Position numbers and translations under genes: made by a program. From RUG14130 sp045598325 (lineage in GTDB: Bacteria > Bacillota > Clostridia > Christensenellales > Aristaeellaceae), in the NCBI GenBank assembly GCA_045598325.1, contig JAZLLT010000083.1, forward strand, positions 1-54,553: DNA of 54,553 nt, given 5' to 3'. Numbering within the stretch: position 1 is the first letter of the stretch; each line of letters opens with the position of its first letter. The notes beneath the pieces were generated by a model. That model was not told the origin of the DNA and searched no databases. It was given only the letters and a program-made list of their open reading frames with translations. This document shows, in pieces, positions 25,638 to 32,704 of the stretch.

Positions 25638-26312
25638 TTACTCCTTGGTGAAGCCGCGCTTGGACAGTTGTTTTTCAATGAAGCGCTGCAGGAAAGTGAG
25701 CAGGGTGCAAATCATGAGATAGATGACCGCCACCTCGCAGTACAGTGCCAGCGTCTGATAATTCTTGGCGGCGATGCGCTTGGCTTCGGTGAACATCTCG
25801 ATGACCGTGATGTTGTAGGCAAGGGAGGTGTCCTTGACGAGGCTGATGAGGCTGTTGGACAGGGCTGGGAAAGCGCTCCGCATCGCCTGCGGCAGGATGA
25901 TGCGGAAGACCGTCTGCATGTAACTCATGCCCACGCAGTAGCCGGCTTCGAGTTGCCCCACGGGCACGGAATCCAGCGACCCGCGGATGGTCTCCGCGCA
26001 GTAGGCGCCTTCGTTGACCGAGAAGACAAGGATGGCGGTGGGGATGGGGTCGAGGTACAGACCGATGCTCGGCAGCCCGTAAAACACCACGAATAACTGC
26101 ACCAGCAAGGGCGTTCCGCGGATGACCCACACATAGAAGCGGGCGATCTGACGGAGCACGGGCACTTTGGCATACTGAACCAGCGCGGTGAACACGGCGA
26201 TCACCAGCGCAAGGGCAAAGGAAACGATCGTCAGGGGGATCGTGACCTCGATGCCCTTCAAAAGGATCTTCGGAAATGCGTCGATCAGGATGTTCAGGAT
26301 CTTGCTGTTCAT
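25638..26312 (-). CDS. Polar amino acid ABC transporter permease
   Basis: 224 residues with five to six membrane segments of the HisMQ type: VIRGTPLLVQLFVVFYGLP near 85, and EAGYCVGMSYMQTVFRIILP forming the EAA loop near 140. It is the first gene of the operon. GAGG lies seven bases upstream of the ATG, and the promoter at 26340-26368 precedes it. Confidence 0.94.
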   Translation of the reverse strand: MNSKILNILIDAFPKILLKGIEVTIPLTIVSFALALVIAVFTALVQYAKVPVLRQIARFYVWVIRGTPLLVQLFVVFYGLPSIGLYLDPIPTAILVFSVNEGAYCAETIRGSLDSVPVGQLEAGYCVGMSYMQTVFRIILPQAMRSAFPALSNSLISLVKDTSLAYNITVIEMFTEAKRIAAKNYQTLALYCEVAVIYLMICTLLTFLQRFIEKQLSKRGFTKE

Positions 26313-26339
26313 ACTTGCCTCATACCCACAGATAGGAGC

Positions 26340-26368
26340 ATTGTAGCATGAATGGAATTAAGATTCAA
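26340..26368 (-). promoter_or_regulatory. Promoter of the amino acid ABC operon
   Basis: On the minus strand TTGAAT (26368-26363) and TACAAT (26345-26340) are 17 bases apart, 28 bases before the permease ATG. Confidence 0.65.
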
Positions 26369-26423
26369 GTGTTCTTAACAAAGAATATACGGTGAAATAA
26401 AAAAGAGGGAAGAGGAATGAAAA

Positions 26424-26450
26424 CGGCGGGAGCAAGCCCCCGCCCTACGG
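26424..26450. repeat. REP-like palindrome
   Basis: CGGCGGGAGC...CCGCCCTACGG folds into a hairpin and matches the GTAGGG..GGCGG family found near 12585. Confidence 0.55.
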
Positions 26451-26497
26451 CGTAATATGCCCGGCCGTCCGCAGGGCGGGGGAGGTGCGCGTTTCTG

Positions 26498-26676
26498 AGG
26501 TTCCCTTGTGCAAAAGGAGCCGACTGAGGGATTGCCGCTTCTTCGATGTTTGTTGATTCCGACAATCCCTCCGTCACGCTGACGCGTGCCACATCTCGCC
26601 TGCGGGCTCGGTCAGGCGCGACTCTGAATGCCCACCGGGCATTCATTCACCCCCGCGCCCTTTACACAAGGGAGGC
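26498..26676. repeat. MITE-like inverted-repeat element
   Basis: The ends AGGTTCCCTTGTGCAAAAGG (26498) and CCCTTTACACAAGGGAGGC (from about 26658) are inverted repeats. An inner pair GACTGAGGGATTG (26522-26534) and CAATCCCTCCGTC (26563-26575) also matches in inverse. It has no gene. The rest of the 446-base spacer 26313-26758 holds the promoter and REP-like copies. Confidence 0.7.
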
Positions 26677-26687
26677 TTTCATAAAAA

Positions 26688-26753
26688 GCGGGCGGCAGAT
26701 CGCCGCCCCTACGGGTTCGGGTATCGTAGGGGAGGCTGTCAGCCTCCCGCCGT
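26688..26753. repeat. Two REP-like palindromes side by side
   Basis: GCGGGCGGCAGATCGCCGCC... (26688-26713) and CGTAGGGGAGGCTGTCAGCC... (26725-26753) each fold back. The second has GGAGG where the other family members have GGCGG. Confidence 0.65.
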
Positions 26754-26758
26754 AACTT

Positions 26759-27631
26759 CTATTGCTCCGTCACCAGCCGTCCGTCCTTTTCCCACACGGG
26801 CACGAAAATCGCGCGTTCCAGCGGGGTCTTGTTGGGGGTGTGGATGGTCAGGTATTTCTGCCCGTCAAAGGAAGTGAAGATCATGCCGTGGCCGCCGTCT
26901 TTTCCGAACAGCGGGCTTTCTTCCTGCTGCCACGGACCGGCAATACCGCCGCTCATGCTCTTTGCCGCGGTGATGGCGTAGCCGGTCTCGCAGAAGGAAC
27001 TCCACAGAAGATACAAACTCCCGTCCGCCGCGCGGTACATATTGGGACCGTCGGTCACATAGGCGGTCTCCCGGCCGTGGGTGTCGGTCAGCGCCTTGAT
27101 CCAGCCCTTCGCCTCGGAGGCGGCAAACAGCACTCTGGGTTCACCCGCGGGCGCGGACAGATCGTCCGTCAGTTCCATCGCGCAGATGGTGCCGTCCCCG
27201 ATCTGCACCCACTCGTGGCAGAACACGAGGTAGGGCTTTCCGTCTTCCACATACAGCGTGCCGTCCAGGCACTCCCAGTCGCGCGGAGTGAGCGCCCGTT
27301 CGCTCCACGGACGGAACGGTCCTTCGGGCCTGTCGGCCTTCAGCACCGCGGTGCCGCGGCAGACGCCCGCGTCTTTGAAGGACGCGAACATATAGAACCT
27401 GCCCTTGTATTCGTGCACCTCGGGCGCCCAGAAATTCACCTTGCCCCAGTAGCCCTGCGGGCGGTCGAACACATTTCCGAGAGGTTCCCAGTTCACAAGG
27501 TCGGTGCCCCGGTAGGCTTCGAAGCCGAAACCGGTCCTCCAGATGTCCTTGTCCGTGCTGCCGTAGAGGTAGTAGTAACCGTTATGGGTCAGGATGTAGG
27601 GGTCGCGGATCTGGATTTCACTTGTCTTCAT
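26759..27631 (-). CDS. GH43-type glycosyl hydrolase
   Basis: 290 residues from the ATG at 27631 (GGGAG nine bases upstream; the longer open frame is a shadow of the gene before). The five-bladed propeller is recognisable: RDPYILTHNGYYYLYGS at residue 8 with the catalytic base Asp, WAPEVHEYKGRFYMFASF, LDGTLYVEDGKPYLVF, DGPNMYRAADGSLYLLWSSF and GGHGMIFTSFDGQKYLTIH. Family members cleave arabinan, arabinoxylan or xylosides; the substrate cannot be told. No signal peptide is seen. It follows the SGNH-GDPD fusion by 14 bases and is the last gene of the rsmH operon. Confidence 0.88.
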   Translation of the reverse strand: MKTSEIQIRDPYILTHNGYYYLYGSTDKDIWRTGFGFEAYRGTDLVNWEPLGNVFDRPQGYWGKVNFWAPEVHEYKGRFYMFASFKDAGVCRGTAVLKADRPEGPFRPWSERALTPRDWECLDGTLYVEDGKPYLVFCHEWVQIGDGTICAMELTDDLSAPAGEPRVLFAASEAKGWIKALTDTHGRETAYVTDGPNMYRAADGSLYLLWSSFCETGYAITAAKSMSGGIAGPWQQEESPLFGKDGGHGMIFTSFDGQKYLTIHTPNKTPLERAIFVPVWEKDGRLVTEQ

Positions 27632-27645
27632 ATTCGGTTTCTCCC

Positions 27646-28995
27646 TTATGCAAGTTCCATGAGATTGGTCGTGATGTAGTCCACGCCGCAATCCACGAGG
27701 TAATTTGCGATGTCCGTATTGTCCACCGTCCACACATTCACTTTGATGCCGAGCCTGTGGAAGGCTTCGACCGCTTCTTTGGTGATCACGAACCAGTCGG
27801 TGTCCAGATCCATCTTGTGCTGACTGAGATACGCGCCCATGCGCTCCACCCAGTCCGGGCGCAGGTTCCATTGACCCGTCAGAAACTGGCAGTTCTGATC
27901 CGGATAGAAGGCGCGCACCCTGTCGAGGTTATCCATGCTGACGCCGATGAATGTGGTGTGGTCGAGATAGTCCTCTTTCTCGAAGATATCCAGTATTTCG
28001 CGGATCTCTTCCGTCGTAAACTCGCTTTTGAACTCCGCCACGCAGTGCTTGCCGTACTTTTTGCAGGTGCGCACATATTCCTCCGGCGTGGGCAGACGGA
28101 GGGCGCAGGAGGGCGTTTCGCGGTCCACATCGTTCAGGGTGAGATTTCGCAGCGTATCGAACTCCGTCTGCTCGATGACCAGATCCTCCCGGCAGATCCT
28201 GCCGGTGGACGGGTCGTGGGCGCAGATGAATTTGCCGTCCTTCGTGCGCCAGATATCGGTCTCTATGCCATAGTAGCCGCGGTTGCCCGCGGCGGTGAAG
28301 GAAAGTTGAGTGTTCTCGCACTCGATGCCGCTGAGCCCTCTGTGCGCCACAAGAGGGAAGCCCGCGGGTACGCCGCCGAGCCTGCGCGTGGTGAGGGGCG
28401 GTCTGCGGAATTTGGAGATATGGGAATAGACCTCCTCCGCCATGCGCGCATAACCGATGAAGCCCATGTGCAGGCCGTCATTGGGCTGCATGATGTACTC
28501 CCAGCGGGGCGTGAAGCAGCGGTTTGCGGCGAGGTCGATGAGCGGCAGCCCCGTCTCTCCGGCGACCTTCCGCACGAAGGCCTGCGCCTGCTCCACCTGA
28601 GGCATATAGCCGCAGTTGGAGAGAGCGAGGTCCACGGTGGCGTTCGGCGGCGTCATGAGGTAGATGCGGGCCTTCGGCGCGTCCGCGCGCAGCAGGGAAA
28701 TCAGTTCCCTGTAACACCTGTCCTCCTCACTCGTGCCTTCCGCGCTCTGTCCGCCGTTCGTGCCGAGCATCACGAGGATGATGTCCGCGTCACCCACGGG
28801 CGCGCTGCCCTCTTTATAATGCTTGAGATAGGTCGAGGACCTGTAGCCGCACTTGCCGTAATTCCGCACCTCGCAGCCCATGAGCAGCGACAGGAAATAG
28901 GGATAGTTTTCTTTATGAACATTCGCGATGCCCCGTTTCCCTTTGACGCCGTAATCGCCTTCGGTCAGGCTGTCGCCGATGCACGCAATGATCAT
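27646..28995 (-). CDS. Fusion of SGNH/GDSL esterase and glycerophosphodiester phosphodiesterase
   Basis: 449 residues in two domains. Residues 1-200 are an SGNH hydrolase: Ser9 in CIGDSLTEG, LGTNGG (78-82) and D173/H176 in NDGLH. Residues 214-449 are a GDPD domain: VAHRGLSG (H218, R219), ECENTQ (E227), GIETDIWRTKDG (E245, D247) and AHD (H260, D261), with VNVWTVDN near the C-terminus. Both active sites look complete, so one chain could deacylate and then cleave phosphodiesters of lipids or teichoic acid. No signal peptide is visible, which argues for an intracellular substrate. The ATG overlaps the rRNA methyltransferase stop (ATGA) and has GGAGG in front. Confidence 0.88.
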   Translation of the reverse strand: MIIACIGDSLTEGDYGVKGKRGIANVHKENYPYFLSLLMGCEVRNYGKCGYRSSTYLKHYKEGSAPVGDADIILVMLGTNGGQSAEGTSEEDRCYRELISLLRADAPKARIYLMTPPNATVDLALSNCGYMPQVEQAQAFVRKVAGETGLPLIDLAANRCFTPRWEYIMQPNDGLHMGFIGYARMAEEVYSHISKFRRPPLTTRRLGGVPAGFPLVAHRGLSGIECENTQLSFTAAGNRGYYGIETDIWRTKDGKFICAHDPSTGRICREDLVIEQTEFDTLRNLTLNDVDRETPSCALRLPTPEEYVRTCKKYGKHCVAEFKSEFTTEEIREILDIFEKEDYLDHTTFIGVSMDNLDRVRAFYPDQNCQFLTGQWNLRPDWVERMGAYLSQHKMDLDTDWFVITKEAVEAFHRLGIKVNVWTVDNTDIANYLVDCGVDYITTNLMELA

Positions 28996-29777
28996 GCCGT
29001 TTCCTCCGTTTTTTCAAGGATGTAGATGAGTTCGCTGCCCAGAGTGAAGCGCTTTTTTACGGTGAAGCAGCCGGGCAGGTTCGTTTCAAACCATTCCGCG
29101 TAGTTTTCCTCCATGTTCACCTTTCGCCCGCCCAGCGTGCGGGTAGGGAAGGTGACGCAGAAGAAGCGGGAATCAATGGCGGTCAGCAGCCGCATGGCAC
29201 TGCCCTTTTCGTTTGTTTCGAGCACGGGCAGCAGTTTCATAAGGAGGGTCAGGTCGTAGGTTCCTTCGGGTACACGCACCGTGAGGTCGCTGCAGTAGGC
29301 GTCGATGTTCCAGCCCGCCGCCCGCGCCCAGTCGGAAATGAGGCTTGTCAGCGCCCCGTGCAGGTCGGTGGCGGTGATGCGGCTGATGCCGAGAGAAGCA
29401 AGATACAGAGGATTGAGCCCGCAGGCGGCGTCGAGGACGCTTTCCGGTTTCCCCGTCACGGCGAAAATTTCTCTGTATAATTCCTCCGCCGTATCCATGC
29501 GCTCGCGGCTGGACGCGTGCAGGCGCAGGGCATCATAAAGCGCCCCGCCGTCTCCTCCGAGGCAGCGGGCCATGCACTTGCGGGCGGCTTTCAGTTCCGC
29601 CGCGCTCATGAACGCGCCGCTCATGGCGTGCAGACGCTCGCGGGCCGCTTTTTCCGCTTCCGCCGCGTTGTTCCGTTTGGCAAACTGCTTTTCGAATTCG
29701 CTTCTCACGGTGTCGGGGCAGAAGTCTTTGTAGTTTTTGCTTGTGAGGAGTTTGTTGAGCGCTTCTTCCTTCGTCAT
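28992..29777 (-). CDS. 16S rRNA (guanine-1405-N7)-methyltransferase homologue, ArmA/RmtB family
   Basis: 261 residues, the length of RmtB. Every landmark I recall of the family is present in order: an N-terminal helical domain with FCPDTVRSEF (19-28) and AARERLH (44-50), LHASSRER (86-93), the SAM-binding loop VLDAACGLNP (114-123), KLLPVLE (181-187), FPTRTLGGR (210-218), MEENYAEWFE (222-231) and GSELIYILEK (247-256). These enzymes put a methyl on N7 of G1405 in 30S helix 44 and give high-level resistance to kanamycin- and gentamicin-type aminoglycosides. The ATG overlaps the stop of the Tgt paralogue (ATGA). No transposon, integron or aminoglycoside cluster surrounds it and its codon use looks like its neighbours', so it seems resident. 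Whether it methylates G1405 is inferred. Confidence 0.88.
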   Translation of the reverse strand: MTKEEALNKLLTSKNYKDFCPDTVRSEFEKQFAKRNNAAEAEKAARERLHAMSGAFMSAAELKAARKCMARCLGGDGGALYDALRLHASSRERMDTAEELYREIFAVTGKPESVLDAACGLNPLYLASLGISRITATDLHGALTSLISDWARAAGWNIDAYCSDLTVRVPEGTYDLTLLMKLLPVLETNEKGSAMRLLTAIDSRFFCVTFPTRTLGGRKVNMEENYAEWFETNLPGCFTVKKRFTLGSELIYILEKTEETA

Positions 29778-30865
29778 AGTGCCTCGCGGATGAGTTCCAT
29801 CACCCTGCCGTAAAAGCGCAGGTTGTGGGCGGTCGCCAGCCTCTGGGCGGAGGGGTCGCCCACCTTGAACAGATGCTGGATGTAGGCGCGGGAATAGCGG
29901 CGGCAGGCTTCGCAGGTGCAGTTTTTGTCGATGGGAGCGCCATCGCGGGTATGGTCTTCGTCCATGATGTAGAGGAACTTGTAAAAGCCGCTCCCGCCCG
30001 CCATCACGGCGTCCGGGGTCTCGCAGCCATCCTTGAACACATACAGCCGCTGATGCCGCGCTTCGCGGGTGGGGATCACGCAGTCGAAGAGGCTGTAGCC
30101 CATTTTGACCAGAGAGACGATCTCCTCGGGGCGTCCAACGCCCATAGCGTACTTCACCTTGTCGTCGGGCATGGCGTCCGCGGCGTTTTGAAGCACTTCG
30201 TCCAGCATCCTGCCGTTTTCGTCCGTGGGCCAACCGCCGAAACCGTAGCCGTCAAAGCCGATCTCCTCGAGGCGGCGTCCGCAGTCAAGACGCAGGTCGC
30301 GACTTCGCCCGCCCTGCACGATGCCGAACAGGAGGGGTTTTGCGCCCTTGCAATTCTTGACCAGACGGTCGTATTCCTCCCTGCAGCGCCTGTGCCACTT
30401 GACGGTCAGTTCCACGCTGCGCTTCTGGTCTTCGGGGCTGTCATCGGGATGGGTGCACAGATCCAGCGCCATCATGATGTCGCTTCCGTACATGAACTGC
30501 GCCTGGATGCATTTTTCGGGGGTGTAGTGGAGTTTTTCGCTGCCCATGTCCGGGCGGAACAAAATCTCCTTTTCGCGGATCTCGCCGTAATCGGCGTTTT
30601 CGCGGATCTGGGAATAGAGTTGGAATCCGCCCGAATCTGTGAGGATGGCGCCGTCATAGCCCGTGAATTTCTTGAGACCCCCCAGGGATTTGATGAGTTT
30701 CGCGCCCGGCTTGTTGTAAAGATGCCAGGTGTTCATCTCGCAGCCGGTGAGACCCGCCTGCTTCACATCATCGATGTCGCCCGCGCGGATGGCGCCGTAG
30801 GTGGCGTCCGGGAAAAACGCGGGCAGCGCGATTTCGCCCGAGGGGAGAGAAAGTTGTTTGACCAT
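29774..30865 (-). CDS. Divergent tRNA-guanine transglycosylase (Tgt) paralogue
   Basis: 363 residues. Tgt family features are clear: TDSGGFQ (76-82), MALDLCTH with Asp135, GIVQGG (181-186), the nucleophile Asp261 in LFDCVIPTREAR, and the zinc site C316-x-C318-x2-C321-x25-H347. Ordinary bacterial Tgt reads GGLSVGE and PTRNARNG in the substrate pocket and tRNA-binding loops; here these are FGGWPTDENG and PTREARHQ. The Leu of GGL, which contacts preQ1, is Trp212. It likely exchanges a base in RNA, but the base and target may differ. ATG at 30865 (GAGG upstream) is chosen over a longer frame overlapping rsmH. It lies between rsmH (gap 8) and the rRNA methyltransferase (overlap 4). Confidence 0.85.
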   Translation of the reverse strand: MVKQLSLPSGEIALPAFFPDATYGAIRAGDIDDVKQAGLTGCEMNTWHLYNKPGAKLIKSLGGLKKFTGYDGAILTDSGGFQLYSQIRENADYGEIREKEILFRPDMGSEKLHYTPEKCIQAQFMYGSDIMMALDLCTHPDDSPEDQKRSVELTVKWHRRCREEYDRLVKNCKGAKPLLFGIVQGGRSRDLRLDCGRRLEEIGFDGYGFGGWPTDENGRMLDEVLQNAADAMPDDKVKYAMGVGRPEEIVSLVKMGYSLFDCVIPTREARHQRLYVFKDGCETPDAVMAGGSGFYKFLYIMDEDHTRDGAPIDKNCTCEACRRYSRAYIQHLFKVGDPSAQRLATAHNLRFYGRVMELIREAL

Positions 30866-30873
30866 AGTACCTC

Positions 30874-31827
30874 TTACAGTCCCTCCGCGATGCGCAGGGT
30901 CGCGCTTCTGGAGCGGGGATTTTGATTGAGTTCCTCTTCGCCCGCGGTGACGGGCTTGCCGCTTATGAGTTTCACTGTCGGCTTTTTGCCGCACACGCAG
31001 ACCGGGAAGGTCTTCGGGCAGGTGCAGGGGTTCATGAGGGAGCGGAAGGTGTTTTTGACGATGCGGTCCTCCAGCGAATGGAAGGCGATGACGCAGATGC
31101 GCCCGCCGGGATTCAGCATGGAAGAGAGGTCGCGGATGGCGTTTTCGAGGGGCGCCAATTCATCGTTGACCGCGATGCGCAGCGCCTGAAAGGTCCGCCG
31201 CGCGGGGTGGGAACCGTCCTTGGCCCGCACCTTTTTCGGGATGGCGGCGTCGATGATGTCCACCAATTGCGCGGTGGTCTCGATGGGATGCTGCTTTCTT
31301 CTGTCGCAGAGCACGCGGGCGATCTGCACCGCCCAGTTCTCCTCGCCGTAATCGCGGATGACGCGCACGATGTCCTCCATGCTCCAGCCGTTAACGATGT
31401 CCCGGGCGGTGAGAGACGCGGATTTGTCCATGCGCATGTCGAGGGGGAAGTCTCCCTGATAGGAAAAGCCCCGCTGCCCCTCATCCAGTTGATGGGAGGA
31501 GACGCCGAGGTCGAGGAGCGCGCCGTCGATCTTCGTGACGCCCTTCTCCGCGAGAAGCGCTTTCGCGTCATGGAAATTGCCCCGGATGGCGGTGAAATTG
31601 CCGCTGAGTCCGAGGCTTTCGATTTTTGCTGTCGCTGCGGCGATGGCTTCCCCGTCGCGGTCGATGCCGTACAGGTGCCCCGTCGTCAGGCGTTCGAGGA
31701 TGCCGGAGGAGTGTCCTCCTCCGCCCAGCGTGCCGTCCACATAGATGCCGTCGGGCCTTATGGCAAGCCCGTCCATGCACTCGTGAAACAGCACAGGGAT
31801 GTGATGGAATTCAAGTTTTTCAGACAT
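30874..31827 (-). CDS. rsmH: 16S rRNA (cytosine-1402-N4)-methyltransferase RsmH
   Basis: 317 residues, full length. Opening HHIPVLFHECMDGLAI, the SAM loop VDGTLGGGGHSSGIL (31-45), DGALLDLGVSSHQLDE, the FSYQGDFPLDMRMD segment, ARRTFQALRIAVNDEL and the ending RSRSATLRIAE are diagnostic. RsmH methylates N4 of C1402 in helix 44, where with RsmI it tunes start-codon choice. In many Firmicutes rsmH heads the mraZ-rsmH-ftsL-pbp division cluster; here no mraZ or ftsL is adjacent and the gene is instead followed by a Tgt paralogue and the G1405 methyltransferase homologue. Its ATG overlaps the end of the aminotransferase gene by eight bases. Confidence 0.97.
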   Translation of the reverse strand: MSEKLEFHHIPVLFHECMDGLAIRPDGIYVDGTLGGGGHSSGILERLTTGHLYGIDRDGEAIAAATAKIESLGLSGNFTAIRGNFHDAKALLAEKGVTKIDGALLDLGVSSHQLDEGQRGFSYQGDFPLDMRMDKSASLTARDIVNGWSMEDIVRVIRDYGEENWAVQIARVLCDRRKQHPIETTAQLVDIIDAAIPKKVRAKDGSHPARRTFQALRIAVNDELAPLENAIRDLSSMLNPGGRICVIAFHSLEDRIVKNTFRSLMNPCTCPKTFPVCVCGKKPTVKLISGKPVTAGEEELNQNPRSRSATLRIAEGL

Positions 31828-32659
31828 CGGTTTCCTTTACGAAGCGGTCCCACACATAGGTGCGGATTTTGCTGAAAGTTTCTTCGTCCTTCATGAAGCG
31901 GGCTTGACCGTCCACCTTTTCGGCGCGGCGGATGAAGGAGGTGGAGGAAGAGGTGAACACCTCGTCCGCGTCCATGAGTTCGTTTAGGGAGTAGGGGCGC
32001 TCCTCAAAGGGGATGCCCAGATTTACGCAGGCTTCGAGGATGTGGCTGCGCGCGATGCCTGCGAGGATCAAATTGTCCGTGGGCGCGGTGATGAGCGTTC
32101 CGTTTTTCAGGATGGACACATTGGATTTGGAGCATTCGGTCACCCGTTCGCCACGGTGGAGGATGGCTTCGTAGCAGCCGTTTTCCTTCGCCTTCTGCAT
32201 CGCCATGATGGAAGGGATGAGGTTCAGGGTCTTGATGTTGCAGTGCAGAAAGCGGGTGTCCTCCTCGGTGATCAGCGACACATTGGTCTTGAGGTCGGGG
32301 AACTTGTAGGGCGTGATCATCATCATGAGGTTCGCCTTTCCCTCGGGGAAGGGATGGGCGCGGCGGGCGGTGCCGCGGGAGACCTGCCAGTAAAGCACAT
32401 TGTCGCCCTGATCGATTTCACCCATCATGCGGGTGAGTTCGTTTTTCAGTTCCTCTTTGGAAAGGGGCATCTCGATGCGCAGCATGGACGCCGAGCGGAA
32501 CATTCTGTCCACATGGGCGTCGATGGCATAGATCTTGAAATTTCGGGTGGGGGTCGCCTCATACACGCCGTCGCCGTAATACACGGCGCGGTCGGTCATG
32601 GGCACGGTCATCTCATCGAGAGGACCGAAGGAACCGTTGTAGTAGCCAAGCGCGTTCAT
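31820..32659 (-). CDS. D-amino acid aminotransferase-like (PLP class IV)
   Basis: 279 residues of fold-type IV: VYYGDGVYEATPTRN at 27-40, the Schiff-base lysine K143 in NIKTLNLIPS, and YEAILHRGERVTECSKSNVSIL near 165-185. The pattern is closest to D-alanine/D-amino acid aminotransferase (Dat), which supplies D-glutamate and D-alanine for peptidoglycan, although branched-chain aminotransferase or aminodeoxychorismate lyase have the same fold. GGAGG lies five bases upstream. It is the first gene of the operon that continues into rsmH. Confidence 0.85.
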   Translation of the reverse strand: MNALGYYNGSFGPLDEMTVPMTDRAVYYGDGVYEATPTRNFKIYAIDAHVDRMFRSASMLRIEMPLSKEELKNELTRMMGEIDQGDNVLYWQVSRGTARRAHPFPEGKANLMMMITPYKFPDLKTNVSLITEEDTRFLHCNIKTLNLIPSIMAMQKAKENGCYEAILHRGERVTECSKSNVSILKNGTLITAPTDNLILAGIARSHILEACVNLGIPFEERPYSLNELMDADEVFTSSSTSFIRRAEKVDGQARFMKDEETFSKIRTYVWDRFVKETDV

Positions 32660-32677
32660 AAACGCCTCCGATAACGA

Positions 32678-32698
32678 GCGCGCGGGGGTACCGCGCGC
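32678..32698 (-). terminator. Hairpin between galM and the rsmH operon
   Basis: GCGCGCGG and CCGCGCGC pair around five bases. No T run follows, so it may attenuate rather than end galM transcription. Confidence 0.45.
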
Positions 32699-32704
32699 AG
32701 GAGA

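Noticed and set aside
26313..26758. Spacer considered as a small-RNA gene or riboswitch
   Set aside because: Its hairpins are explained by REP-like and MITE-like repeats; I see no conserved riboswitch core or terminator-linked leader.
28992..30233. Longer reading of the rRNA methyltransferase frame from an upstream start (413 codons)
   Set aside because: The extra 150 residues lie inside the Tgt paralogue out of frame and are Arg- and Gly-rich; the ATG at 29777 overlaps the Tgt stop and gives the exact family N-terminus.
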